64,000 bases of DNA from Salinigranum marinum. Lineage in GTDB: Archaea; Halobacteriota; Halobacteria; Halobacteriales; Haloferacaceae. Shown in pieces: positions 41,078-50,477 of this stretch; within the stretch, counting starts at the first letter, position 1, and each line of letters starts with the position of its first letter. Both the position numbers and the translations under genes were made by a program. Location: the NCBI RefSeq assembly GCF_024228675.1, contig NZ_CP100462.1:62001-126000 (forward strand). Reading direction: 5' to 3'. The notes under the pieces were generated by a model. It saw only the letters and a list, made by a program, of their open reading frames with translations, ran no database searches and was not told where the DNA came from.

Positions 41078-42108
41078 GGGCCGGCCTCGGCGGACGCCGC
41101 GAGCTCCTCCAGTCGGTCGATCCGGTCGCGGGTCGGCGGGTGCGTCGCCGGGAAGATGTCGCTGGAGAGCAGTTCGCGGTCCCCCCCGAACTGGTAGGTG
41201 TCGATCGGCGCGACGTACAGCGCCTCCAGCCCGCCGTCCTGTTCGCGGAGGTCGGCGTCGGGGAGATCGCCCATCGACTCGTCGAGCGTCCGGAGCGCGC
41301 TCGACAGCGCCAGCGGATCGCCCGTGATGGCGGCCGCCCCGCGGTCGGCGGCGTACTCGCGGTACTGCGACAGGAGCCGAAAGAGCAGGAAACTGCCGGC
41401 CCAGAACAGCGCCGATACCGCGAGCGTGAGGATCGCGCTCACCACGAGGACGACGATGATCGCCACCAGCCCCTTCGCGCCGTCGCCGTCGACGTCCTCG
41501 AACGCGCCGGCGGTGTGGAACACCCCGCGAAGGACGAAGAACGCCGCGATCGCGACGGCGTACGTCAGCGTCGGCAGGAAGTACGCGAGCGTCATCACGG
41601 TCACGTCGCGGTTCTTCACGTGGGCGAGTTCGTGTGCCAGCACCGCCTCGCGCTCGCGCTCGGCGAGCGTGTCGAGCAGGCCGCGCGTGACCACCAACGT
41701 CGCCTCCTGGGGGCGGCGACCGACGGTGAAGGCGTTGGGGACGGAGCTCTCGGTCACGGCGAGATCGGGGACGGGCGCGTCGGCTTGGGCGGCCAGCCGC
41801 GAGAGCGTCGCGTGCAGGGCCGGCTCCGACTTCTCGGAGACGCGACGCGCGCCGACGGCGCGGAGCGCCATCCGCTCGCCGAAGACGTACTGGACGACGA
41901 ACCCCCCGGCGACGACCGGGACGACGGTCCACAGCGGCACCACGAGCCGACCGTTCCACGGCCGGTCGGTTGCCCACGCGAGGAGTTCGAAGCCGACGGC
42001 GTTGACGAGAAAGACCATCGTGTAGACGAACGCGACCGGCATGACCGCGACGACGACGAGCGCACCGAGGACGCGCAGTCGGAGGCCGTCGTCGCGTTCC
42101 CACTGCAT
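41074..42108 (-). CDS. htpX: HtpX-family membrane metalloprotease
   Basis: 344 residues, M48 family. Two N-terminal helices (about 8-30 and 48-70), a soluble domain with the zinc motif HELAH near residue 180, then two more helices (about 200-225 and 235-260) and the third zinc ligand in YREYAADRGA. HtpX degrades misfolded membrane proteins. ATG 42108 is used. It is divergent from the aminotransferase gene across 289 bp with no obvious box. Coupled to the propeller lipoprotein downstream. Confidence 0.95.
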   Translation of the reverse strand: MQWERDDGLRLRVLGALVVVAVMPVAFVYTMVFLVNAVGFELLAWATDRPWNGRLVVPLWTVVPVVAGGFVVQYVFGERMALRAVGARRVSEKSEPALHATLSRLAAQADAPVPDLAVTESSVPNAFTVGRRPQEATLVVTRGLLDTLAEREREAVLAHELAHVKNRDVTVMTLAYFLPTLTYAVAIAAFFVLRGVFHTAGAFEDVDGDGAKGLVAIIVVLVVSAILTLAVSALFWAGSFLLFRLLSQYREYAADRGAAAITGDPLALSSALRTLDESMGDLPDADLREQDGGLEALYVAPIDTYQFGGDRELLSSDIFPATHPPTRDRIDRLEELAASAEAGP

Positions 42109-42397
42109 CACGACCACCGCCGCGAGTGAGGGGCGTTCGCGGGCCGCAGTGTGAGCCGACCGACGCCACGGCGGCCACGACGCGTGCGGTTCGGACGACT
42201 GCCGGGGGGAGGGACGGAGACCATGTCGGTCCGAGGGTGTGAGGGCGACGCAAATAAATCGTCGTGACTGTCCGCGTTCGATGGATGCCCGCGCGACCCC
42301 GGGGCGGTCGTTCCGTCGGCGCATGAGGTGCGAAGAGGGGCGTCCATCGTGCCGGAGACGCAACGCCGAACACCCCGGGGACCGAACCCGTCGGTAG

Positions 42398-43519
42398 ATG
42401 AATCCGACCGAACTGCGTGCGTCCATCCCCGCCCTCGAAGAGGTCGTCTATCTGAACACCGGCGCGAGCGCGCCGCTCCCCCGGCCGATCGCCGAGAGTG
42501 TCCAGCAGTGCGTCGAAGGGCACGGCTACGACTCGCCGACGGGCGAGGGGATGTACCAGTACGCCTTCGACGTGTACGACGAGGCACGGGCGGCGGTCGC
42601 CGGCCTCGTCGGCGCGACGGAGTCCGAGATCGCGCTCACGCAGTCGACCACCGACGGGATCAACCGCATCGCCTGCGCCAGCGAGTGGGAGCCCGGCGAC
42701 GCCGTCGTGACGACCGACGTCGAACACAGCGCGGGCGAACTCCCGTGGCGTCGCCTCGCGGACATCCACGGCATCGAGGTCCGCGTGGTCGAGACCGACC
42801 ACGGCCGACTCGACCCCGACGACGTCGCCGCCGTCCTCGACGACGACGTCCGGCTGGTGTCGCTGTCGGCCATCGACTGGGAGTACGGCCGCCGGTTGCC
42901 CGTCGAGGCCGTGGCCGACCTCGCACACGACGCCGGGGCGCGCCTCCTCGTCGACGCGGTCCAGGCCGTCGGACAGCGCCCCGTCGACTTCGCCGAGTGG
43001 GGCGCGGACTTCGTCGCCGCCGCCGGCCACAAGTGGCTCCTCGGGCCCTGGGGCGCGGGCTTCCTCTACGTCAGCGCGGGCGCGGAGGAGTGGCTCACGC
43101 CCCGACAGATCGGCTACCGCAGCGTCGCCGCCCACGGCGACGGAGCCTACGAGTACAAGTCCGGAGCCCAGCAACTCGAAGTCGCCACCGCCAACCCCGC
43201 CCCCTACGCCGGACTCGTCGAGGCGATCGAGCACGCACGCGCCAACGGGGTCGACGCCCGCGCCGCGCGGATCGAAGAGCTCACCGACTACCTCAAGTCC
43301 CGGATCGCCGACGACCACCTCCTGAGCCCGCGGGCGTACCACTCGGGGCTCGTGACCGTCGAAGTCGACGACCCCGCGGGCGTGGTCGAGCGGCTCGACG
43401 AGCGCGGGGTGAAGGTCCGCGTCATCCCCAGCATCGACTGCGTGCGCGCCTCGGTCCACGCGTTCAACACCCGCGACGACCTCGACCGGTTCGTCGAGGG
43501 CGCGGGTCTGGCCGAGTGA
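42398..43519 (+). CDS. class-V aminotransferase, cysteine-desulfurase-like
   Basis: 373 residues, PLP fold type I. It has NTGASAPLPRPIAESVQ, QSTTDGINRIA, EHSAGELPW, VDAVQAVGQRPVDFAEWGADFVAAAGHKWLLGPWGAGFLYV with the PLP lysine in AGHKWLLG near residue 210. A conserved Cys loop typical of active SufS/NifS desulfurases is not evident, so selenocysteine-lyase-like or isopenicillin-epimerase-like transaminases are alternatives. No Fe-S assembly genes are adjacent. Confidence 0.9.
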   Translation: MNPTELRASIPALEEVVYLNTGASAPLPRPIAESVQQCVEGHGYDSPTGEGMYQYAFDVYDEARAAVAGLVGATESEIALTQSTTDGINRIACASEWEPGDAVVTTDVEHSAGELPWRRLADIHGIEVRVVETDHGRLDPDDVAAVLDDDVRLVSLSAIDWEYGRRLPVEAVADLAHDAGARLLVDAVQAVGQRPVDFAEWGADFVAAAGHKWLLGPWGAGFLYVSAGAEEWLTPRQIGYRSVAAHGDGAYEYKSGAQQLEVATANPAPYAGLVEAIEHARANGVDARAARIEELTDYLKSRIADDHLLSPRAYHSGLVTVEVDDPAGVVERLDERGVKVRVIPSIDCVRASVHAFNTRDDLDRFVEGAGLAE

Positions 43520-43603
43520 ACGAGGCGGCCGAGTTCGGGGCGGCCCCGACAGGACGCCGCTAACCACCCGCTGGAGCCGACGCCGGTGAACCGTTAGGCA
43601 GTC

Positions 43604-43613
43604 CATGTTAATG
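43604..43613 (+). promoter_or_regulatory. TATA-like box of the alkaline-phosphatase-superfamily gene
   Basis: CATGTTAATG, 25-34 nt before ATG 43638. Confidence 0.4.
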
Positions 43614-43637
43614 CCGAGATCACGCCTCTGAGGGGCA

Positions 43638-45350
43638 ATGACCCGGCCAACGGTCCTCCTCATCGGTGTCGACGCCGCCTGTTTCGAGCAGCTCGACCCA
43701 CTCGTTGCGGCGGGCGAACTCCCGACGATCGAAGCGCTCGTGGCGCGCGGGGCCGCCAGCGAACTACGGACGACGTTCCCGCCGTGGACGCCCTCGGCGT
43801 GGCCGTCGGTCGTGACGGGCGTCGAGCCGTGGCGGCACGGCGTCTACGACTTCCACTCGTACGACGGCCCGACGCGGCTCGTCAGCGCGGCCGACGTCCG
43901 CGTCCCGTTCCTCTGGGAGACGCTGTCGGCGCACGGCCACTCGTCGATCGTCGTGAACGTCCCAGTGACCCACCCGCTGCACGCGTTCGACGGCTCGCTC
44001 GTCCCCGGCTACCTCGCGCCGGAGGGGCCGACGGTGCTGGTCGACGGCGTGGAACGGACGCTCGCTGAGCTCGGACTGGACGACTACAGCGTCTACGGCC
44101 GCGACGCCGGGTCGAGAGGGGAGCGCGTCGCCGAGTACGAGCGGCTGGTCGACTCGCGGGTCGCCGTCGCCGAACGGCTCGCCGCCGAGCACGACTGGGC
44201 GTTCATGATGGTACAGTTCCAGGCCCCCGACTCGGTGTTCCACACCGACGGCACCGACCCGGAGGCCGTCGCCCGCGTCTACCGCCGGGTCGACGCCGGT
44301 GTGAAGCGCCTGGTCGACCTCGCGGGCGAGGACTGCGACGTGTTGCTCGTCTCGGACCACGGCATCCAGCAGTACTCGCGGGTGCTCTACCTCAACGCAT
44401 GGCTCCGCGACCGCGGCGACCTCGTCACCGCCGTGGCCGCGACGCGACACGTCTGGAACGAGGGCGAGAAACACGCACTCAGGGAGGGGGACGCCGGCGG
44501 CGACGACCGCGGGAGGGGAACCGATCGGGAGCGAGCGACGCGACGTGGACGGGTCGCGCCCCGCGCGCTCGCCGGACTCGCCCGCGTCGGCTTCACCCCG
44601 GCGCGGGCCGAACGCCTCCTCGCCCGCGTCGGCCTCGACGAGGTCGTCGCGCGGGCACTGCCCGAGTCGGTGCTCCTGGAAGTCGTCGACGCGAGCGCGC
44701 ACGTCGACACCGAGCGCTCGGCGGCGTACTGCCGCTCGCTCTCGTCGCTCGGGATCCGGTGTAACGTCGCGGGCCGCGATCCCGGCGGCGTGATCCCCGC
44801 GGCGGCGTTCGACGCGTTCCGCGCCGCGCTCGTCGACGACCTCCGCGCGCTCCGCGCGCCCGATGGCTCGCCCGTGTTCGAGGCCGTCGAGGACCGCCAC
44901 GCCCTCGTCGGCGCCGTCGCGAACGAGGCGAGCGCCCCGGACGTCCTGCTCCGGCCTGCGGGCATGCGCTGGAAGGTCTCCGACGTCGTTCGTGAACGCG
45001 TTTTCGGCGAGACCGACGAGTTCAGCCACACCTGGACCGGGCTCGTCGTCGCCGCGGGGCCGAGCGTGACTGGCGAGTTCGCCGTCGAGTCGCCCTCCGT
45101 GGTCGATATCGCCCCGACCGTGCTCCGGCTGTTCGGCATCGACCCGAGCGGACTCGACGGCAGGTCGCTCCTCGCCGACGGGGACGGCGTCGAACCGCGG
45201 GCCGACGACGGGGTGGAGCGACGGTTCATCGGCGGCGCGGGCACGAGCGACGGGGTGGCCGCGACCGCCGGAGTGAGTGGGGACGACGGCGACGAAGACG
45301 ACTACGACGTCGTGGCCGATCGACTCAAACAGATGGGGTATCTCGACTGA
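43638..45350 (+). CDS. alkaline-phosphatase-superfamily phosphodiesterase
   Basis: 570 residues. Type I phosphodiesterase/nucleotide-pyrophosphatase fold: IGVDAACFEQL with the first metal Asp, TFPPWTPSAWPSVVTGVEPWRHGVYDF carrying the nucleophile Thr/Ser region, FQAPDSVFH, VSDHGIQQY with metal ligands, and FSHTWTGLVVAAGPSV near the C-terminus. A Gly/Arg-rich insertion lies around residues 285-310. Haloarchaea have many such proteins near surface-glycan genes. Substrates such as nucleotide-sugars or glycolipid head groups are possible but unproven. Confidence 0.9.
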   Translation: MTRPTVLLIGVDAACFEQLDPLVAAGELPTIEALVARGAASELRTTFPPWTPSAWPSVVTGVEPWRHGVYDFHSYDGPTRLVSAADVRVPFLWETLSAHGHSSIVVNVPVTHPLHAFDGSLVPGYLAPEGPTVLVDGVERTLAELGLDDYSVYGRDAGSRGERVAEYERLVDSRVAVAERLAAEHDWAFMMVQFQAPDSVFHTDGTDPEAVARVYRRVDAGVKRLVDLAGEDCDVLLVSDHGIQQYSRVLYLNAWLRDRGDLVTAVAATRHVWNEGEKHALREGDAGGDDRGRGTDRERATRRGRVAPRALAGLARVGFTPARAERLLARVGLDEVVARALPESVLLEVVDASAHVDTERSAAYCRSLSSLGIRCNVAGRDPGGVIPAAAFDAFRAALVDDLRALRAPDGSPVFEAVEDRHALVGAVANEASAPDVLLRPAGMRWKVSDVVRERVFGETDEFSHTWTGLVVAAGPSVTGEFAVESPSVVDIAPTVLRLFGIDPSGLDGRSLLADGDGVEPRADDGVERRFIGGAGTSDGVAATAGVSGDDGDEDDYDVVADRLKQMGYLD

Positions 45351-45412
45351 GCCGACGGCGACCGATCGACCCGCCGACACGGGCGTGACCGCCACCGCGG
45401 CCGCCGAGGTGG

Positions 45413-47707
45413 TCACTCCTCGACGTCTGCGGTCGTGACATCGATGTCGACGACGTCCCTCGCGGTCGTGTCCTCGGGGAGTCCGATCTCGTACAGCATG
45501 ACGAGCCGTTTCGGTGCCGCGTCGTTCGCGCCGAACGCGAAGACGACGATCGCCTGGTTGCTCGCGAGGGTGAAGGTGTCGTTCGCGTCGACGAGCGCGT
45601 CGCTCGTGCCCTGTTTGAGCGTATCGTTGCGGATGTCGCCGTCCCACCAGGCGCTCGACTCGTCGATCAGGGGGCCGGCGTCGTCGCCGTCCAGATACAC
45701 CGTGACGTTCGAGGGCGGCACCTCGGTGCCCGACGACTCGTCGATGTCGGTACAGCGCAGCTCCACCAGGTCGGCCGCAGTGGCGTTCTGTTGGACGATG
45801 TCGGTGACACCGTACTCCTCGCAGTTGTACGACGTCGCGTTGATGTCGGTGAGGTTCCCGTCGGCCGCGGTCAACGAGAAGCGGAAGTCGGGGGCCGTCG
45901 GGTCGTTCACGTTGACGTTCGGCGCTCCGTCCTCGGTGACCGTCGCGACGTAGTCGGCGTTCCCGCCGAGCGACGGCTGGTAGACGCTCCCACCCGTGCC
46001 CGCCGACAGCGTCACCGGCTGGTTCACGACGACGTCCGTCTCCGCGATCGTCGCGAACACCTCGGAGAACACGTCGCTGAGGTCGTCGTCCTCGGCGGCG
46101 TAGTGGTACGTCCCGCCGGTCTCGTCGGCGATCGCTTCGAGCGTCGCGTTGTCCGCGCCGTCGCCGAAACCGACCGTGTGGATCGTGACGTTGTTTTCGG
46201 CCGCGACCGCCGCCTCGTCGATCGGGTCCGATGCGTCGTAGTCGTCCTGTCCGTCGCTCAGGAGGACGACGATCGGCTCGCCGGCGCTTTCGCCCTTGAG
46301 ATCGTGGACGACGTTCGCACGGTGGATCCCGGTCGCGCTCTCGGTCCCGCCGCCGGTGACCAGCCGGTCGATGCTGCCGTTGAGGCCCGAACTCCCGAAG
46401 TCGTCGGTCATGTACTTCCCGTTCGGCGTCGTCACGTACCGCGTGTACTCGCTGCTGGAGAAGCCGACAACGCCGCCGCGATCGCGGGACTCGTTCATCA
46501 GGCTGACGAACGTCTTCGCGGCCGCCTTCGCGCGGTCCATCCGCGTCTCACAGCCCGGGTCGTTGGTCTGTCCCCAGCGGTTCCCCGGGCCGTTGATCGG
46601 ATTGAGCGACGAATCGGTGCAGTAGGTGTTCGCGTCGTCGTCGTAGTTCATCGATCCCGACTCGTCGAAGACGAACACCACGTCGATCGGCCGGCGGTAC
46701 GCGACGTTCGTCTCGAACTTCTTGACCGAGCTCACCTGCACTCCCTCGGCGAGCGGCCGAGCCGTCGCAGTGTACCGGTTCGAGGCGTTCTTGTCCACCA
46801 TGATCGCCGCCCTCGTCGTTTCGACCGTCGTGTTCGGGTTCGAGACCGAGAGGTTGACCACCGCGTTGCGGCTGTCGTCGGTGCTCGCGGGTAGGTCCGC
46901 GCTCGTGAGCTCGACCGCGACCGTGTTGGGACCGGTAGACTGCGCGGGGTTTCCGGTCTCCCGTTCGAGGTACGCCGCCCAGCCGCGGTGGTACTCGCTG
47001 GTGACTGCGATCGTGACGTTGTCAGGCCGGCGACACTCCTGCGCTCCGGTGAACAGCCTGTCCTCGAAGGTGGCGCTCTGCGTCGCCGAGAACGCACCGC
47101 GTTTGATCACGGTCGCGCGGTCACCCCCGACGCCGCTGGTGAGGTTCAGCAACGAGACGTCGACCGTCCCGTCCGCGACCGTGATGTCGGGCGGAGAGAC
47201 CACCGCCACCCCGAGCCCGCCGTCGGAAACGCGGAAGATGCCGCCACCCTCGTAGACGGTCGTCTGTCCACGCTCGTCGTAGCGGATCGAGCTCATTGGG
47301 AGCGTCACGCTGCAAGCCCCGCCGCTGACTGACACGCTGACCGTGCCCCCGGCGCTGCCGTTCCGCACGTCGATTGATTCGACGGAGTTCTGTGCGAACG
47401 ACAGTTCGGCGGAGGTCGCTCCACTCCTCGACAGTGACGAGAGTCGGCTGTCGACCTCCCGGACCTGGAGCTCGTTTTCCTCCTGGTCGATGTCGGTCTG
47501 CAGCGAGTTGAGCACGCCCGCGCCCGCGACGGAGACGACGACGATGCCCGTGGCGACCATCCCGATGAGCAACACGGTCCCGACCGTCTCGCTGGCCGCC
47601 CGGACGTCCGACCCGAAGTCGGGTCGCGTCCCCGAGTCGTCTACTCCCGGCGGAGTCTCGTCGTCGGTGCGGTCGTCGTCTGCCGTCGAGTGTGTGGGTT
47701 CGTCCAT
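45413..47707 (-). CDS. pilin-like DUF7289 protein with von Willebrand A domain
   Basis: 764 residues, last gene of the six-gene operon. After a ~30-residue acidic N-terminus comes a DUF7289/archaellin-like hydrophobic helix (SETVGTVLLIGMVATGIVV, about 40-66) and a DUF7289 beta-region. A VWA domain runs from about 345 to 560 with an intact MIDAS (FDESGSMNYD, TESATGIH, and LLSDGQDDYD). A C-terminal beta-rich domain follows. The helix suggests membrane anchoring or assembly into a pseudopilus by type IV pilus machinery. The gap to the gene before it is 6 nt. Confidence 0.88.
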   Translation of the reverse strand: MDEPTHSTADDDRTDDETPPGVDDSGTRPDFGSDVRAASETVGTVLLIGMVATGIVVVSVAGAGVLNSLQTDIDQEENELQVREVDSRLSSLSRSGATSAELSFAQNSVESIDVRNGSAGGTVSVSVSGGACSVTLPMSSIRYDERGQTTVYEGGGIFRVSDGGLGVAVVSPPDITVADGTVDVSLLNLTSGVGGDRATVIKRGAFSATQSATFEDRLFTGAQECRRPDNVTIAVTSEYHRGWAAYLERETGNPAQSTGPNTVAVELTSADLPASTDDSRNAVVNLSVSNPNTTVETTRAAIMVDKNASNRYTATARPLAEGVQVSSVKKFETNVAYRRPIDVVFVFDESGSMNYDDDANTYCTDSSLNPINGPGNRWGQTNDPGCETRMDRAKAAAKTFVSLMNESRDRGGVVGFSSSEYTRYVTTPNGKYMTDDFGSSGLNGSIDRLVTGGGTESATGIHRANVVHDLKGESAGEPIVVLLSDGQDDYDASDPIDEAAVAAENNVTIHTVGFGDGADNATLEAIADETGGTYHYAAEDDDLSDVFSEVFATIAETDVVVNQPVTLSAGTGGSVYQPSLGGNADYVATVTEDGAPNVNVNDPTAPDFRFSLTAADGNLTDINATSYNCEEYGVTDIVQQNATAADLVELRCTDIDESSGTEVPPSNVTVYLDGDDAGPLIDESSAWWDGDIRNDTLKQGTSDALVDANDTFTLASNQAIVVFAFGANDAAPKRLVMLYEIGLPEDTTARDVVDIDVTTADVEE

Positions 47708-47713
47708 ATACGT

Positions 47714-48442
47714 TCACTCCAGCGTGACCGAGACCGTCGTCCGTCGCACGAACACGCGGTCGGTCGAACACGTGTACGTGTCGGGCCCCGAGACCGTCCA
47801 CGAGGGCCGTGAGTCGAAGTACTGCTGCCACCGCGGGTCCGACGTGGTGACGGAGACGCCGGTCACCGACTGTGGGGCGCGGGACTCGGGGAACACGAGG
47901 GTCGACTCGGACCGGAAGAACGCGGCCTGTGCGGTCCCCCCGCCGACAGAACTGGTGTCGAGGGTGTCCAGCCGGACGATCGACACCGTAGCGTGGTCGG
48001 CCGCACACCGGATCGACGGTGACGAGACGACGACCGTCCCGCCGTCTTGCGTGCGGAAGACGGCTCCCCCGACGTAGGAGACGACCGTGTCGCTCGTCCG
48101 GTACGCCAGCCCGCCGGTCTGGATCGTCTCGGAGACGCCGGTGCCGCCGACGTCGACGGTGAGCGAGGTGCCCGTCGTCACGGCGAGCGAGGCGTCGGTC
48201 AGCGAGATCTCCCCCGTCCGGGCCGGGCTCTGACCCGCCTCCAGTTCGTCGACGCCCTCGGCGAGCGTGACGAACCCCCGTTCGGCGGCCTCCGCGCTGG
48301 CCCCGTCCCTGACGTCGGTCAGCGATGACATGCCGAACACGGTCACGAGGCCGACGCCGCTGACGATGAGCGCGAACACGAGGACGAACGAGACCGTGTC
48401 GCTGACCGCGCGGTCGTCGCGCGGGGAGCGATCACGAGCCAT
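47714..48442 (-). CDS. pilin-like DUF7289 protein
   Basis: 242 residues. The N-terminus AVSDTVSFVLVFALIVSGVGLVTV (about 12-35) is the archaellin/pilin-like helix of DUF7289, followed by SLTDVRDGASAEAAERGFVTLAEGVDELEAG and a beta-rich domain with two Cys near the end. It overlaps the preceding gene by 11 nt. Confidence 0.88.
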   Translation of the reverse strand: MARDRSPRDDRAVSDTVSFVLVFALIVSGVGLVTVFGMSSLTDVRDGASAEAAERGFVTLAEGVDELEAGQSPARTGEISLTDASLAVTTGTSLTVDVGGTGVSETIQTGGLAYRTSDTVVSYVGGAVFRTQDGGTVVVSSPSIRCAADHATVSIVRLDTLDTSSVGGGTAQAAFFRSESTLVFPESRAPQSVTGVSVTTSDPRWQQYFDSRPSWTVSGPDTYTCSTDRVFVRRTTVSVTLE

Positions 48443-50477
48443 CGTCGACCTCCCGGACGACGACCGCGGAGAGGGTAGCGTGGCCGCCCCCGTAGTACGA
48501 GGCCCCCTCGACCGTGATCGTGAGGCCGTTCTCCACGTCGACGGTGAACGTCCGGTCGTACGCGGTGTTCTGTCCGCCGGCCACCCCGCTGATGTCCTGA
48601 TACGAGCCCCGTTGCTGGTCTTCGATTTCGACGCCGACGTAGCCGTAGGCGTCGACGTCGGACGGGTCGTTGAACTTCAGCGTAACCTCGTACGTGCCGT
48701 CCGGAATCGCCTTCGAGTACGTCAGGTCGTTGTAGTAGTCGCTCTCGCCGGTCTGATACACGTAGTCGTCCTGGGTGTCGGCCACCGGCTGCGAGGTGGA
48801 CCAAGCGTCGTACCACGGGACCGGCAGCGCCTCGTACCTGACCCCGTCCTGTGAGGTGTACTCCCCGCCGTTGACGTTCGCCGCCCAGACGATGTCGTCG
48901 TCCTCGACGAACACGAGCCGCGTCGTCGAGTCCCGGTAGCCGTCGTCGTCGGTGACGGTCAGCTCGACGACGTAGAGCCCCGGCGAGGTGTAGTTGTGGT
49001 TCGTCGTCTGCCCCGTGCCGGTCGAGCCGTCGCCGAAGTCCCACTCGTAGGCGGTGATCGACCCCTGGGGGTCGTCAGAGCCGGCCGCGTTGAACGTCAC
49101 GGGGTTGTCGACCGTCGGACCCCCGGGAGCGAAGCCGAACTCGGCGTTCGGCCCGCTGATCGGCTCGATGACGAACCGCGAGGCGTAGTACGTCCCGTTG
49201 ACCGAGTAGCGGAGCCCGACGGTGACGTTCCGGCCGACCATGCTGACGTTCTCGCGGAACTCGGTGAGCTCGACGGTCCCGACGGAGTTCTGCGTGATAC
49301 GCGCGCGCTCGTCGTCGGTCTCGATCCGCGGTGACGACTGGTCGTCCGTCAGCGCGACGAGCTTCCCGCCCGCGTCGAGCGACATCCCCGCGGCGTCGTC
49401 CGTGTCACCGTCCTGGCCGTAGTCGGCCCAGCCGGCGTCGTTGCCGCCCACGTACACCTCGACGCTGTCGCGTGCGGTCCCGTCGCTGAGGAGTTCCCGT
49501 GAGTCGCGGTCGCTCAACGAGCCCACGGTCGAGACGTTGGCCTCGGGGTCGACGAGGACGTCCTCGACGTACACCGGCTGGTCGAAGTCGTTCCGGACGC
49601 TGAAACTCACGCCGCCCTGGAAGCCGTCGCCGTCGGCGTCGAACGCGAGCGCATCCTTCTGGTAGACGAGCCCCGACACGACGACCTGCTTCGTGACGTT
49701 GTCGGTCGCCCCCTCGCTGTCGGTCGCGGTGAGCGTGACCGTGTACCGACCCGGCTCGTCGTACGAGTGGGTGACGACCCCGCCGCTCGTCTTCGGGGAG
49801 CCGTCGCCGAAGTCCCACGTGAACGAGTCGAGGTTGCCGTCGAGGTCGGCCGTGTCGTTGACGAACAGGACCGTCTCGTTCGGGAAGGGGATGTACGGAT
49901 CGTAGGCGAAGCCGGGGATCGGCGCGCGGTTCGTCGGGTCGACGGTGTCGCGGAGCGAGCCGCGCCGCGAGACGCCCCGACCGATCCCGACGTTCGGCCC
50001 GACCGTCTCCGTCCGGGGGACCGCCTCGGTCGCCACCCCCGTCGCGTTCGCGGTGATCCGCCACCCGTCGGTCAGCCGGCCGAGCGACAGCGGCGTCTCG
50101 TTGGCGACGGGCACGACGACTGTCACCGACGGACCGGCGCTCCGGAGTTCGAGACACGTGTCCGCTCCGGGCGGGCAGTCCGTCGTCAGGGCCGCGGTGT
50201 AGGACGCGGCCGTCGACAGGTCGGGCTGGTCGGCCCGGAGCGTGACGTTCGTCCCCTGCTGCCCGAGCCGGTCCGCCTCGGCGATGTCCGCCGCGAGCGC
50301 GTTGCCGACCGTCTCCAGCTCCGCGCGGACGGCCCGCTCGCGCCGGTCGTCGACGTAGCCCGAGGCCGTGACGAGGAGGCTGCTGACGAGGATCGTCGTG
50401 AGCGCGATCGCGAGCACGTAGTTGACGGTCGTCGCCACCGCGCGGCCGTCGCGCCGGAACGCGCGCGGCGGGCTCAC
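48432..50477 (-). CDS. pilin-like DUF7266 protein with two PKD domains and a malectin-like domain
   Basis: 681 residues from GTG 50477, which overlaps the upstream stop as GTGA. The N-terminus AVATTVNYVLAIALTTILVSSLLVT (about 12-36) is a pilin-like helix. A ~110-residue DUF7266-type region follows. PKD domains with WDFGDGSPKT and EWDFGDGSTG lie near 245-325 and 475-550, separated by a beta-region. The C-terminal ~145 residues (VWAANVNGGEYTSQDGVRYEA … YVGVEIEDQQ) have the pattern of a malectin sugar-binding domain. This is a good adhesin tip candidate. The coupling of helix, PKD stalk and malectin in one chain is unusual. Confidence 0.85.
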   Translation of the reverse strand: MSPPRAFRRDGRAVATTVNYVLAIALTTILVSSLLVTASGYVDDRRERAVRAELETVGNALAADIAEADRLGQQGTNVTLRADQPDLSTAASYTAALTTDCPPGADTCLELRSAGPSVTVVVPVANETPLSLGRLTDGWRITANATGVATEAVPRTETVGPNVGIGRGVSRRGSLRDTVDPTNRAPIPGFAYDPYIPFPNETVLFVNDTADLDGNLDSFTWDFGDGSPKTSGGVVTHSYDEPGRYTVTLTATDSEGATDNVTKQVVVSGLVYQKDALAFDADGDGFQGGVSFSVRNDFDQPVYVEDVLVDPEANVSTVGSLSDRDSRELLSDGTARDSVEVYVGGNDAGWADYGQDGDTDDAAGMSLDAGGKLVALTDDQSSPRIETDDERARITQNSVGTVELTEFRENVSMVGRNVTVGLRYSVNGTYYASRFVIEPISGPNAEFGFAPGGPTVDNPVTFNAAGSDDPQGSITAYEWDFGDGSTGTGQTTNHNYTSPGLYVVELTVTDDDGYRDSTTRLVFVEDDDIVWAANVNGGEYTSQDGVRYEALPVPWYDAWSTSQPVADTQDDYVYQTGESDYYNDLTYSKAIPDGTYEVTLKFNDPSDVDAYGYVGVEIEDQQRGSYQDISGVAGGQNTAYDRTFTVDVENGLTITVEGASYYGGGHATLSAVVVREVDDGS

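Noticed and set aside
41078-43663. N-terminal extension of the PQQ-propeller frame by over 850 codons
   Set aside because: The extension runs through htpX and antisense to the aminotransferase gene; GTG 41077 with lipoprotein signal is the real start.
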